Assembly: GCA_020226215.1 (NCBI GenBank)
Contig: CM035236.1
Span: 7,197,001 to 7,261,000 of the forward strand
DNA length: 64,000 bases
Reading direction: 5' to 3'
DNA from: Sindora glabra
Lineage: Eukaryota; Streptophyta; Magnoliopsida; Fabales; Fabaceae
Both the position numbers and the translations under genes were made by a program. Below are positions 48,751 through 62,649 of the stretch, piece by piece. The notes beneath the pieces are model-generated. The model searched no databases, had not been told where the DNA came from, and saw only the letters and a program-made list of their open reading frames with translations. Position 1 is the first letter of the stretch; the number at the start of each line of letters is the position of its first letter.

Positions 48751-49049
48751 TTCTGATCTTTACCTATCATAGTGGAATTAAAATCTAACTTTCTTCTTTC
48801 ATTTTTAATATCTAGCAAAGTTTTGTCAATTTCTTGATTCAATAACACTAACTCTTGATTTTTCAATCTAGTTTGCATACACAACGAAAACAATACCTAA
48901 AAAATAATATGAACTAAAAAAATAAATTAAAATAAAATTAAAAAATTAGAAATTTAAATTGAAATTAAATTCAAATTGTCTTAATATTAATAAATTTTAA
49001 AAAAAACTCCAACAATAATACTAAAAACTCCTTAGTGAAATTTAACAAT

Positions 49050-50045
49050 GAACATATTTATGTAAGTATAAATGATTAATAAGTAATATAATGAATAATT
49101 TCAAAGGTTAAATCCCATATTGGATTCATTCTGACACTAATAAATATTAAATTTTCTTAAATTGATTTTATTTAAAAAAATTAAAAATAGAAATTTGAAT
49201 GAACATAAAAATAAAAATAATCAAATCTTAAAATTCAAGTAGAATAAAAAATATAATTTATAAAATCAAGAAAGCATCCTAAGGCTTATAATTTCACCCA
49301 TTTTAAATGAATTAAATTTATAATTTTCTAATGATCATCACCAAATGAATCTTCATATTCTTTTAACTTAAAACACTATATTCCTATATGAATTGAAAAT
49401 TAAAAAAACTCATTAAGTATAAGTATTATCAAGATTGTACTTGCAGTATAGATATATTCCTATTTCATATTAAAGAAGTATCACTTATTCAAGAGTCTTT
49501 GATTTGAACTTTCTTTTCTAACACTCTTTCAAAATTTCAAAATTGTGTGCCAGACAATTCAAAGAAAATTTAAGATCAAAATAAGTAAATAATAAGGAAT
49601 GGTGAATGACGATAGAATTTTTCAAGAATTAATCCATCAAAAAATAAGATTCCATTATAACTCCAAGATAAAAAGTATTTAGTTCATGATTGAAAATTTA
49701 AAGAACATCATAATAAAAAGAAATAAAGTAAACATGAAAAAAATGCTAAAGAAGAATAGACTGACATCAAACTACCTGTGAGATGATGTATGGCTACTTT
49801 ATGTATTATGCTACCTAAATCTCCTTTAATCCTCCTTTTACACTAGGAAAAATGCCGACCTCTAAATACTTTGCATTCAAGTTACTTTCCCATCTCAAAC
49901 GTCATTCCAAATTTCTTTTCCTTTTAGCATCTTATTCCTACAAATAAATTTAAATGTTTAGTGCAAAATATAATTAAAAGATAAAAATATACAACTAAAT
50001 TATTTAAAATAAATGAAAATAATTATCTAAAATTATAAATTTATT
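49050..50045 (-). repeat. Ty3/gypsy LTR (element 5' end), decayed
   Basis: Partner of 43965-45036 in the same orientation. Shared landmarks include CCAATACTC/CTAACACTC, AGTATCACYTATT and the terminal TCTAAAATTATRAATT. The primer-binding site should lie just below 49050 but is not recognisable. Confidence 0.65.
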
Positions 50046-51403
50046 AGGATCCATTTTTTAGATCAAATAAGAAGGAGTTAATTATATATCTAAATACTAT
50101 CACATAATATTAATAACCAATGTTTGTTGCAAAAATAAGATAGGATAATAATATTCCATTTAAAGCATTTTGGGCTATTTCTATGGTGTCTTTAGGGTTT
50201 TTGAACCCAAGGTGAGTTAGCAAAGTTTAAGCTATTATATTACAACAATCCTATTTTAATGATTCCCTTATTAAAATGCTTTTTTGATTAAAGGGATAAA
50301 TTTGCAATGTAAAAGTTACAAAATTTTGAAAATAATTCCTAAGAAAGTAGATTTTGTTACGTGCGATGGTTATATGGCACTAATTTGATAGCACATGCCT
50401 TTTTTATAAGTGAAAAATAATTTCATAAGCTATACTTGTATAAGTTGTTTTACTACAATTAATACATCAGGTGAAAGATAAATAAAATTTAGCACCACCT
50501 ATTATAATAATAATTAATGAAGCAAAAATTATTATCATCTTTTCAATAATATTTAATATCACCTAAGTAGCTATTTGAATAGTAAGTTACTTATTGAAAT
50601 ATTCACTAGATTTTAGTGCATAAATGGTTATATGATAAAGTATATAATGAAATATTTATTTAAGAAATAATTGTTAATATCAATGAAATAGTGAAATTGT
50701 ATAATAATTATTGAAAATAAGAATTCAATTATAAAAATGTTGAATAAGATATAAAAATAATTAATAATAGCGAAATAAGAAATAAAAAAAATAACTTTAA
50801 TAATCAATGAAATAAATAAAAATAACAAGTAATAAAAATAAAAGAAAAATATAATATATCCTCTTCAAATTTAGAGTTATAAGACTTTGTCTTCTTCAAT
50901 TTTAAAAATTTAAGAATTACTCCTTCAAATTTTAAAGAATTTAGTAACGTTTATTATTTACTTGATCAATTATTTTATCAAATTATGAAATTTTTTCATA
51001 AATTTTTAAATAAAAATTTCAACATTATAGAATATTAATTTAATTTTATTTATTCACATATAATTTTAGACCACATTTATAAGCATTAAATTAAAATTTT
51101 ATATTTAAAATTTCATATATAATTAAATTTCTATTAAATATATAATATGAAAATTATATATAAAAATAAAAAATATTATTATATTATAATTTTTATTTAA
51201 AACTTCAAAGAAATGAAATATAAAAATAAAATATAAGATAACTTTATTAGAACTCAATGTGTAAAAATGAAACATAAAAGTAAACTAGCGCCTCCTTTGA
51301 TTAACGGCATCAATTTTTAGAAGTAGAAACTTGAGAACTAACTAATTAATTAATTAATATATATATAGAAAGAGAGAGAGATATAGAGAGAGAGAGAGAG
51401 TCG
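50046..51403. other. AT-rich intergenic DNA
   Basis: No gene seen. A GA-rich microsatellite-like run lies at 51368-51400. Confidence 0.45.
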
Positions 51404-51519
51404 GCTAATTAAATTTCTTCATAATTAAGTCAAATGATGATCGAGACAAATAACTTGGTAAGCTAATTAAATTTCTTTATGATTAAGTCAAACGATGATC
51501 GAGGCAAATGACTTGGTAA
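51404..51519. repeat. 58-bp tandem duplication
   Basis: Two copies (51404-51461, 51462-51519) with five or so substitutions. Each contains GATGATCGAG and ends ACTTGGTAA. Confidence 0.9.
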
Positions 51520-54490
51520 GCAAACAACCATCATTTTCAAAGTTTTATTAGTTACATTTGTAATTTTTCCATTTTCATATAAATTATAAGATTTCTATAT
51601 TTTATATTAATCATGAAATTTCTTACTTTTTTAAAAAAATTTTACAAGTTATAATTTGTTATGTGTCAATTTATCATTTCTTTTTTATTTATCTTTTAAT
51701 ATTAAATTAATTTCTAATAAAAATTTATATTTGAATTATTTTTTATCTATTATTAGAATTTATAAATACAATTCTAATTTCATAAAAAGTTCCTCAAAAA
51801 ACTCTTCAAATTATGTTTATATTTATTTATTTTTCTTCTACACCTTGTTATCATTTTCTTTAATGTAAAAACTTTTATCTTTATATTTTTTTTCTTTTTT
51901 ATAAGATCTTACTACATTTACCTTATTGTAACTACTTAGCAATATTTCTATCATACAAGTTCTTTTTTATAATTTATTTTACATTTTTTATATTCTTCTT
52001 GTCCAATTTTATAAGATCTTACTATTTTTACCCTTTTGTAGCTACTTAGCAATATTTCTACCATACAAAATTTTTTCACAATTTATTTTACATTTTTTAT
52101 ACTTTTGTTGTCCAATTTTATAAGATTTTACCATTTTTAACTACTTAGCAATACTTCTACTATATAAATTATTTTTTTACAATTTATTTTCCATTTTTTA
52201 TACTTTTATTGTCCAATTTGATTGTCCATTTTTGGTTTTGAATGTTTTATTTCATTGGATTTCTATTTTTTTAAAGATTTGTAACTTAATCCATTCTCAT
52301 TATTTTACTAGATTTTTTATGTATAAAAATTGCAATTGTATATTTTTTATAATTTATTTTATTAAATAAATTTTTAATTATTTTACACACTTTTTAATAG
52401 GAGAAAATAGTTACATTTTTTTTAGGAAAATTGTGAGAGAACTACTTATAAGATACTATTTTTTAAATTTTTTACAAATTTGCAATTAAACGTGATAAAT
52501 TTGCAAATGAACTCAATAGTATTTTTTATTTTAAAATTTAAAAGTCATTTTACCTTCATTTGATTTTATTTGAAATTTTTTTATTTTTTTAATATCAATT
52601 AATTTAAATAAATTTTTTTTATCTTTATCTTCATCACATTTTAGAACTAATTTAAAATTTGTAAACTCTTATCTATAATGCACTTTCTTTTCATATATAT
52701 TTTATAAAATTTCTATTTGTCTGCATATTCTCTCTAAAAAGTTTAAATTTGGTATTTGACAATATTTTTCACTAAATAATATATAATTATTTATCTTCGT
52801 TTATTTTTACTAGTATTTTTTTTTATAAATTTATGGTTTTGTAGGCATAATTGATCATCATTTTTAAGAAAATAGCATTCATAATATTATTGTGTATCTA
52901 TATTGAGTTTTTTTTTTCAAAATTTTAGAAGCAGCTTTTTTGGTTAATTTTTATTGTAATATAAATTTTATAAAAACACTTAAATATGAGTTCTTTATTA
53001 GTATTTTCCTATTGAAAGTTATTCCTTTCTTTCATATAAATTAAAAAATAAAAATATTTGATATTAAAATACTTAAATTTTAGTCAATAAATAGATAGTA
53101 ATTTATGAATTATATTTAATGAGTTATTTGTAATACAAAATTATTATTTTAAAAGTTTGTTTTATGATACACTAATATGATAAACAAAAAGTTTATTATC
53201 ATTAAAAATATATTCTTATTATAAATTATGTTATAAAATATTAATATTAATGATAATAATTATCTTAAAAATGGTATTTAATTAATACAATTTTTGAATT
53301 TAAAATCAAATTTTTTGGTAAAATAAATTTAAAATTAATTATCTATTTGAATACTAAATTAAATGTATGGTGAGATAATTTTTTTCCTTTTTTTAAATTA
53401 CTCTCAATTTTTATTTTATTAAATACTTTTCTTTTAACTATCTTCTTTTACAAAAATTTTATTTTTTTGGTTATTTTTCAAAAGTATTTTTAAATGTTCC
53501 TAATTTTATTTTCCCATTTTATCTTGATTTTTTTTCATTTTTCTCCTACATAGATTTTTTTTTGAGATTTTATAATTGTTACTATTTATGAAATATTTAT
53601 ATTTTGAAATTTTTCATTAAATGAAATTATTACTCACTTACAAATTTATGACCTAGGATTGTAGATATATAAATGAATTTTTTTAAAAAATTACTATACT
53701 TTAACTTTGGTTTAACTTATGAGTAATCAAAAGTAAAAAAAAATTATATTTATTTTATTTGATCAAATATGTATAAAAGAATTTATAAATTCAGTTTTTT
53801 TTGTTGTATTAGAACATCAAATTTAATTATTTAATGATATTCATGTAATAAAATTATAATATTTTATTTTATAATATATTTTTTAGAGTTATTGATTGTA
53901 TATTAATTTTTTTATTTAATCCTCTTTATAAATTATTAATATATAATTATAATTTTATATTATTAAAATAAATATTTACTTGTGCATTACATTCTTAACT
54001 AACTAGTATTATATATTATTTAGAATATTTCTTATCTTTTAATATAATAAGTGTAATTTTTATAATTCAACACATGTTAATCTATTATTTTTTAATAAAA
54101 AAATTAATTTATCATTTTTTCTTTATATAAAAATAATTATAAATAAAATAATTTTTTATATTTATTAGTCACAAATAATAAATAATAAATATAAAGTCAC
54201 TCATTGTTTCTTTCATTTATTTTTTAATATTAAATTAATTATTAATAAAAATTTAAATTTAAATTTTTATCTATTACTTAAATTTACAATCACTTATTTA
54301 TTTTATTTGTATAAAAATTCTTTTAAATTATATTTATATTTTATTTCTTTTTCTTTCCATCTTCAATTACTTCAAAATTATTATTTTATCAAAAATAAAT
54401 TTTTTTATATTTATTTTTAATATTTATAAATTCATAATTATTTAATTATTTTATTCTCATAAAAATTATTTGATTATTAATATACCTAAT
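51520..54490. other. Extremely AT-rich spacer
   Basis: Over 80% AT by eye. Around 51895-52205 the phrase TTTTATAAGATYTTACYA...AGCAATAYTTCTA recurs three times at about 120-bp spacing, a decayed tandem array. No gene. Confidence 0.45.
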
Positions 54491-55250
54491 CTGCTATTAC
54501 ACATGGCAAGTTAACAGATTGCCATGTGTCGTGGGTTTCTAAACCCTCAGTTGCCCAAGGACACCATAAAACGCCCCAGCATTTTATCATGTTGTAACAT
54601 GTAACCTCAAAAGTTTATCCTCTTTTCAAACCATGTATAAGACTGGATGTATCGTTTTTTCCACTCTACCCCTTGTAATCCAGATCTCTTATTCTACCCA
54701 AAACAGTGCTCTACGGTCAGGATCGATATCAATGGAGAAGAACTTAAGAAAGCCCATCCGCCATTGATAACAATGAAGAAGCCGGTGCCGATTGAGGCAC
54801 CATTCTGATGAGAAGAAAATAAAAAAACCCACTTGCTGCCGAACTGATGGAGAACGATCAGATCTAAATTGAATTTTGTTTAATTCAAATTTCGCTTCTG
54901 TACTTAAGTTTTAGTGTTGTCGTGACTTGTTTCTTAGTTTTCTATGGTTGTGGGGTTAGTGAGAGGAGAGAGAGAGAGAGGAGTGGCAATTTGGTCAGAA
55001 GCTAAGAGATAATGAAAATGATGATGGTTTTTTAGTAAGGAAGGTAGAAGAGAAAGAAATCTATGGTACAGAGAGAAAGATAAAGAGGAGAATTGAAGAA
55101 TATATATCTTAATTTGTCTCTGGAGATGAGATGGTGTCTTAGACTGCGGAGATGGGGGTTTTTGTTTCTGAAGATGGCGTAAACAGAGGAATGAAGTGTG
55201 AAAATGGAAAAAGAAACATGTGGAGCAAGGATGATTTTATCTGCATAAAT
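54491..55250. other. GC-richer island with an 11-bp hairpin at its left edge
   Basis: A sharp change from AT-rich DNA to normal gene-like composition at about 54490, returning near 55260. The left edge has ACACATGGCAA (54499-54509) and its exact complement TTGCCATGTGT (54519-54529). A short ATG frame at 54732 stops after 11 codons. Positions 54960-55090 are GA-rich, like a plant 5' UTR. Possibly a promoter plus first exon of a lost or transposed gene; no protein family recognised. Confidence 0.35.
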
Positions 55251-58200
55251 ATCTTTTAGAATAAATTGCCAAACCAGTTACATCAAATTTCTTTTCAAAA
55301 TTAGTTTTACATCAATTAATTATAATTTTAAAAAAAATTAATATAATATCTATCTTTCTAGAAGAAATTGGATGTAAAAATTAAATATTTATATATTTAT
55401 ATAATGTAAAATAAAATTTTAGAAAAATTTGATATTATGTATATATTGAGGCCTAATTTACTCTATTATTTAATATTTTCGTCTTCTTATATAATTTTAT
55501 ATTAAATAGTATTATATCTTATCATTTTATTATTCTATTTGATATTTTCATATTAACATATTCTATCTTATTCTATCATAATATATCATCCAAATGAGCT
55601 CTCAAGTATTTGGCATAGTATAAGTACTATTAGATAATATAATATAATATAATATTATGTAGAATAAGATGAAGATTTGTATAAGATTATAGTATCTATT
55701 TGTTGTTATATTTTATAAGAATATATAAATTTAAAAAATAAATAATTTGATAAAAATACATTTACATAAATAGAGATTTTTTTAATAAATGTGGAAGATA
55801 GGATATAATTTTTTTAATTTTATTATTTTAGTATTTGTCATAATAGTATACTATGAATCCTTGTTCTTTCTCATAATTTTAAATAAATTATACAATTCAT
55901 TTAAAATCTTTAAACATGGTACATGTTCTAATTATATAATTTACTTTATACTATCAGATCCTTATGCAATGTGCCCAATGAAGCTCTGGTAATTATTAGG
56001 GGCCATACTTTTCTAAATATCAATTAATTTATTGATATACATATTAAATAATTAATAACTTAACACAATACATGAAATGTATATAAGAATTTTTTGTCTA
56101 TTTCATTGAAAATAAATTTTTATGAAAATTACTTTCATAAAAAAGATATTCTAAAAAATGAACTAATTTTTGGTTATTTAAGAAACATATGAAAAATACA
56201 TTTTTTTGTTGCATAAAAACAAATTATTATTATTTTTAAAAATATTATTACACATACAAATTCCATCTTCAAGACAACATGGCATAACAATCGTTTTATT
56301 ATTAAAATGTTTATAAGACTTGAGTTAACAAATCTTTATTAATAAATATAAAAAGTAAAGTACATTTTAAATTAGAGTAACATAAAAATTCAAATCTTTA
56401 TTCTTTTGTTTTTCATAAAGTTAATTTATATTCATACAATTTTAGCCAAAATTGATTATCATATTTATCAAATTTTTTAATTGTTCAAAAACTTATTCAA
56501 CTTAAAATTTTACTTATGATTCTAAGTTATACGTATTATCATAAAAATATAACCATCAAAACCTGTCCCTATAAAAAAGAGACATGCTTGGGATGCAATA
56601 GAATGAAACAAAAGGTGAAATATTTTTTAAATTTATTTTCTACAATGATGGAAAGAATTAACTATAATATAACTGAAAATAGATAATTAATTTAAAAATA
56701 TTATAAATTTAAAATTTTATATTTTATAATATTTAAATATTAATTTTAAAAAATTATTATTATTTTTAATTTTCAATTTAAAATTAATCTTGAATATAAG
56801 ATAAAGTTGATTTTGAAAAATTAATTGTTGTACAACAAAACACATTATAAAAAATAATGGGTAAATTACATATAATCCTTCTAAATTTTCTCAGGTTTAC
56901 TCCCTTTTTTTTTATGAAGTGATTTACACCTTTATTATTAAAATATATTCTTCACCTACTTAAAATAACCTCCTCGTTAACTTTTCGTATACGGAAAAAC
57001 CAAATATGATCTTTGCTGTAGCAAATGTTTATTTTATAAAAATCTCCAAGAGTTCCTTGAGAAACTCTTACTTATTGGCTACACAAATTATTATGTGCCC
57101 TAAGCATTAAAATACTGCCAACAAGACAAATATAGTTAATTGAGGAATTATTTATTTCATTAATTAATGAAGTGATAGTATTTTAATGACTTAGCACATA
57201 TAACTTGTATACCTACTGAACAATTAATAATTTCTCGAGTGTCCTTTCATTAAATATTAACCATGAAAGAATTTTTAAAATTATAATGTTGATTTACTTT
57301 CTTATGAAAATATTAATTTAAAAATATTTAGACAATTTTTGATATCATATTATTCATATGAAAAATAAATAAATTCATTAACCAAAACTTTATTTCTCGT
57401 TAGATTTATTGCTTCCTTAAATCAAAGTATACCTTTCCTTACTTTACTTTTTTTTTAAATAATATTTCATTTGTTTTTAATCCCATAGCTATTAATTATT
57501 TTATAACAAGTTGAAGATCCCATCTTCAAATTTGAATAATAATTAAAGCTCCATAATAAGAATGCATGATTAATTTTCATATTAATTATTTTTACTGGAA
57601 TCAATAGTATTTAAATTGGCCAGGAGTTTAAAGGGAGGACCCTTAGTTAGACTTTTCAAAAAAATTAATTAATTTATAATATATTTGATATAATGGAAAA
57701 AAAATAAAAAAAATTAAAAAATAAAAAATAAAAATATTCATTCTCTAGAAAATGATCGTTTCATCAAACGATAAAATACTCATTTCATGAATAACTTTTT
57801 TACATCATATTGGTCACATTGTTTTGTATGTTTAAAAATTATCTTTATTAATAAATAATAAAATAAAATTAATTTTTAATTTTTGAATCGATATATTTTA
57901 GTAATTATATTTTTAATAACAAAAATATAAACAATACATTTTTATGCATTATAAAAATCATTTAATGAAAAATTTTAATAAATTAATTTTTTGTAATTTT
58001 AATTTTAATAGTTAAATTTAAAATATAATAGTTTTTATTATTGATCATATCATTTTTTTATTTAACAAATATCATGATTTTACTATTTAATATATATTCA
58101 ATTATAAAAAATATAAATAAATAAGAAATGATGATATTATTTTTAATTTTACACTTTTTATTTTTAAAGGTATTATTGCAATTAACACCTTTTTTCCCAT

Positions 58201-58690
58201 TCTTACAATATTTGCTATATCAAACATAATTATAGAATGTAATATTCATTTCATTTCCAATCATACTAAATATAATTATAAAATAGTCATTCTATTTTAT
58301 TTCATTTCGCTGTACCACACACAATATTAATTTTATGCTGAGTCATCTTGAAAATTTTAGATCATAACTCTCAAAATCATTTTGAAATTTTTATGTAGAC
58401 TTGAAATTTGAATCATAATTTACAACAATTATATAAAAAAAATAAAAATCATTATCATAATATGAATTTGAATATCGTAATGATAACACTTGTAACCATA
58501 AAACACTTTTTATTAATGTGAGTTTTGAATCTATCTAATAAATTCCTTATAAATTCTAGAGATTAGAAAAATCAAATATAAATTTTACAAATTGATAAAA
58601 TGAAATGTAAATCGACTAAAGAATAGATAAAGAGGAAAGAATTTTGAACCAAAAAAATAAAAAAAAAGTTATATATGAGAATTATGTATG
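55251..58690. other. AT-rich spacer
   Basis: No gene seen. ATAAT-type low complexity near 55640. Confidence 0.4.
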
Positions 58691-58696
58691 AAATTG

Positions 58697-59309
58697 TCAC
58701 AACCCGATTATAAGTACATGATCGACATAGAGTCACCATAAGGCAACTTCCTACAAACCTACTTCGTGGACAATGCAAAACTTAATTATGTCACCAAAAG
58801 TGTACTATGCAAAATTCAAGGATTATTTGTCCTAATAAGTCACTTAACAGTATGTAACACACAAATATGTATATGAATAATGACATGTTATGCACGTTGA
58901 ACATGTGATGAAGGACCCTAGTCCAATTGTCCATCTTATCATCTAATGTGCTATAAACTCTCAAGTGATCTTTTCTTCCACTTGTCAAAATTTGGCAAGG
59001 TAACTGAAAAATAAAAGTATTTTTTAAAAAAAAGAAAGAGTAGTGTAGTGAATTTTTGAGAAGTCCAATGAATGAATAACTTACTAAATATCAAATATAA
59101 TATTTGTTATATATAATTCACTATTACTCTTTTAAAAATAAAAACCTCTTTCAATTCCCAAATTATAAATACTTATTATTGTGGGAAAACAATTGCACTA
59201 AAAAGCATATGAAGAAACTCAAATTATATTTCTCAAATACATGATTCCTTATAAAAGTGAGGAATTAACAAAAAGCTATATTAAGAGGCTACTCCAAACC
59301 ATAAATATG

Positions 59310-59387
<78 letters not shown>

Positions 59388-60540
59388 TGAAATAAATACA
59401 TATATGCATATAAAAAGAAATAAAGAAATCTATTAAATTATCAAATATAGTAAATACAATGAAAGGGTAAATAAACTAGTTAAAGCTTTGTGCTTTAGAT
59501 CTAATGGTAACTTCCTTTAATCAATTATCAAATTTTTAATTCAATTATCGATAATAATACTTACTCTTTTCCTTATCCTTCTAACAATTCAATCATTTTT
59601 ATTATATGGCCATTCAATAACAATTCCAAGTGCACTTAGGGAGTTTTGTAGGAAAACTTCCAAGAATCCAATCATTCAAAAAAAAAAAAAAATCTAACTC
59701 CATCAATATTATACTTTTGTAAATAATAACTTTCTTAGAAGGGGATTTCATAACATTTAAAGGTCAAAACTTTGATTCAATAGCTAAAAATCAAATCTCC
59801 GTACGAATGCATTTCCAATAACATAATTATTGAAACATTTGATAACAATCAATTTTCGCATTTTGCAGAAGCATTTCATATACATCTTTAGTAGTCCAAA
59901 AACAGCTTTTAGAACAAAAGGCATATTTTAACAATTGAACAATATATAGATATATAGACACATATTTTCATATTAGAAATCAACCCAATCAATTTGTAAA
60001 ATCTTCAAATAAAAGAATTCAGACCTTCAGCATAGAAAATTTTCAATAAAAGGTAAACTATCCACTCACAAATTCTCGAGCTCCTTGAGCTTAATTTTTG
60101 CTCAATTCAAGTCGATGAGTGACGTAATAAGGATTCCAGGCCTCCCGAAATCGCCCTCTTAGCGTGGCTGTTGTAGCTCGGATTGAGCTGCGCCATCACA
60201 ACGGACATGAATTCTGACGAGACAACAACCGCTGAACTGATAGCATCTCACATCGAATAATTGCGTCGAAGGAAAGCCATTATGCCACTGCCGCCGCAGG
60301 CTGAGTTCGGATAAGTTACTGAGCAGTCGTACGCTGCTGTTAGCGTCGAAGCTCAATGAAAGATGCTCTGCTTCCCTTCGAAAAACCTCAACGAAGAAAG
60401 GGTCAAAGTTTTGCGGTGAGTTGGTAGGCGTGATGGAAAGGAGCTGCTGTCCACTTAATAGACAGCACAAGATGGTGCGTTTAGCAGCAGGGGAGCGGGA
60501 ATTTCCCAAGTAGTTAAAGGAAACAGGAAAAAGAAAGGAG
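58697..60540 (-). mobile_element. Possible LTR or leader of a gypsy-type element
   Basis: On the minus strand the segment ends GGGTTGTGACA followed by ATTT, the usual junction of many plant Ty3/gypsy LTRs with their primer site. The primer site itself is not preserved. The opposite edge lies near 60510-60540 but no clear TG start was found. At 60509-60159 (minus) there is a 116-codon open frame of higher GC with no family I recognise. No gag-pol follows on either side, so a solo or truncated LTR is the simplest reading. Confidence 0.35.
59312..59384. repeat. (AT)n microsatellite, about 36 units
   Basis: Uninterrupted alternating AT over 73 bp. Confidence 0.95.
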
Positions 60541-62229
60541 ATAAAATAAGTAAAAATAATTATAGATAAATAGAATTTAGAATTTGGAATAAACCAATGC
60601 GGTGTATTTCACTTATTAATAAGCTTTGTTTGGTTATGAAATAAAACGAGGGAGAAAGAAAATAGAAGAGAAAGAAATTAAAAAAAAAATATTCTTTTTA
60701 AAGTTGTTTGGTTGAGAGAGAAAATAGGTGAGAAAAGAAAATAAAAAAGAAATATTAAAAATTTAAACAGTTCATTTAAATGGTAAAAAAAAAATTCATT
60801 TAAGATAAATTTATCCCCTTTTAAAAGTCACATCTGTTGTGAAGTATTAGTCTCAGGTTCCGTGCCACCTTTTTTCTTCATTTCTTATGTTTAACGGGAT
60901 AGAATTACATGAAAATTAATTAATTAATTAATTATAATGTGTCATATAAAAAATATAAAACATTACAACTTAACACAACGGTACCTATAATATTCCTTTG
61001 ACTTTATTAAAATTCTGTTTGAACTTTTTTTCCTTATATTTTACGTTGATCTTAAACATTAATATTATACTTTTATCATAATCAAACTCGTACATTGATC
61101 GTAATCAGAATCAGAATTAGAATCAGGATATACAAGATTCCTATAGATCAGATAAAATAGAAAATATAATCTAAATATTTCACATCTATTTTGAAGGTAA
61201 TTAAATTTAAAAATCTTTCGAAAAAAAAAGAGATATACAAAATTCATTATTAAAACTTTAGTTGTGCTAAAAGACATTGAACCATCAAAAACAATCTTTT
61301 ATGAATTCAGTTTAGGAAAATTTAGGTAGAATATGCCAGCGTGATAGAAATATTCCATTAGAATATTAAATGAAAATTGAATGGAGGAAGATTCTTTATA
61401 CTATTAATTAAATGAAGGCCAGTGAAAAACACATTTTAATACTATAGAAATAAAATCATACATTAAAAAAAATAGGAAGGTTTTATATAATTTACCCAAA
61501 AATAATTTCAAAAAGTTCCTCTACGAATTTGAAAGCAAAGATAACAGATGAAATTTTTTATTCAATATGTATAACTTAAATGTTTAATTGCATGTTTTAA
61601 AATATTAAAAAAAAATTGCATATAAAATATAATATATGGAATAATGTATACTTTAACTTATAATATAAAATTTGGAAAATATAAAAACGTGGGATTAAAA
61701 CCGAAAGAAAAGAAAACATATGAATAAAAAAGAGAGCCAGAGAGTTTATCCACAGAGAGAGGGGGGAGTGGTAATTTAAAGTTTAGATTTGGAGAAAATT
61801 TAATTAATATTTCATAATTATTTACTGTCAAATTTTTAATCAAAATTATGTATATTATTTTTAATTCATTATTAATAATTATAATCTAATAAATATAATT
61901 ATTAATTAATTATTAAAAATTGCTTAAATGTATAAAATTTTTATTGTGATCTTTATAAATTTTACATAAAATTTCTCCTAGGAATTTTAGGTGGAAAAAT
62001 TAGCAAACAAGTCGCATGTGTTGAAGATAAGACCGCATTTTAAACCCCAATAAAATAATGAAACCTCGTGATATATTAAGTAAAGATTTAAAAATGTATA
62101 TGTCTGTATGGTAAGATAAAACACTATTATTTCATTAAACTACTAACTTCATTGGAGTGATAAAAGCAAAATTTTTCATTCATTTTTTTAAAAAAATGTA
62201 AAAGTGGTAATCTAACTTCCGGTCTCAAA
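60541..62229. other. AT-rich spacer
   Basis: No gene seen. Around 60620-60740 two phrases TTGTTTGGTT followed by purine-rich GAGAAAGAAAATAG recur about 80 bp apart. Confidence 0.4.
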
Positions 62230-62234
62230 CTAGA

Positions 62235-62573
62235 GTGGTGTTTGGTTCGCGGAATGTTTTTAATAATCCCAAAAAAGTTTTAAGGGAATATTACATTCCC
62301 ATGTTTAGTTCAAAGTTTGAAAAAAAAATAACCGAAAATGTCACATTCCCGGAAATCTTTTTAACCTAACATTCCCCCAAAATATTCTCATGGGGGGAAG
62401 TGAGTATCTCAGATTTTCATATAATGGGAATGTGATATTAAAATATTCCCAGGAAAGTTTATAGTGAATCAAACATAGGAATGTTACATTCCCATTAATT
62501 AAATTCTCAGGAATCACATTCTCGAGAATATATACTTTCTTGGAAATGTAAGATCTCGTGAACCAAACGCCAC
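62235..62573. mobile_element. MITE, 339 bp, with 5-bp target duplication
   Basis: Terminal inverted repeats GTGGTGTTTGGTTCGCG (left) and, read inward from the right, GTGGCGTTTGGTTCACG, which is 15 of 17 identical. Both ends are flanked by CTAGA (62230-62234 and 62574-62578). The inside is full of CATTCCC/GGGAATG words in both orientations, so the element can fold on itself. There is no coding capacity. The GTTTGGTT terminus is common among plant MITEs, but the 5-bp duplication does not settle the superfamily (PIF/Harbinger 3, hAT 8, Mutator 9-10). Confidence 0.8.
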
Positions 62574-62649
62574 CTAGATATCTATCTTATGGAAAATCTT
62601 GTATGACCCGGACTCAAGTGGTGAATATGAGTTCCAAATGCCCTGTCAT

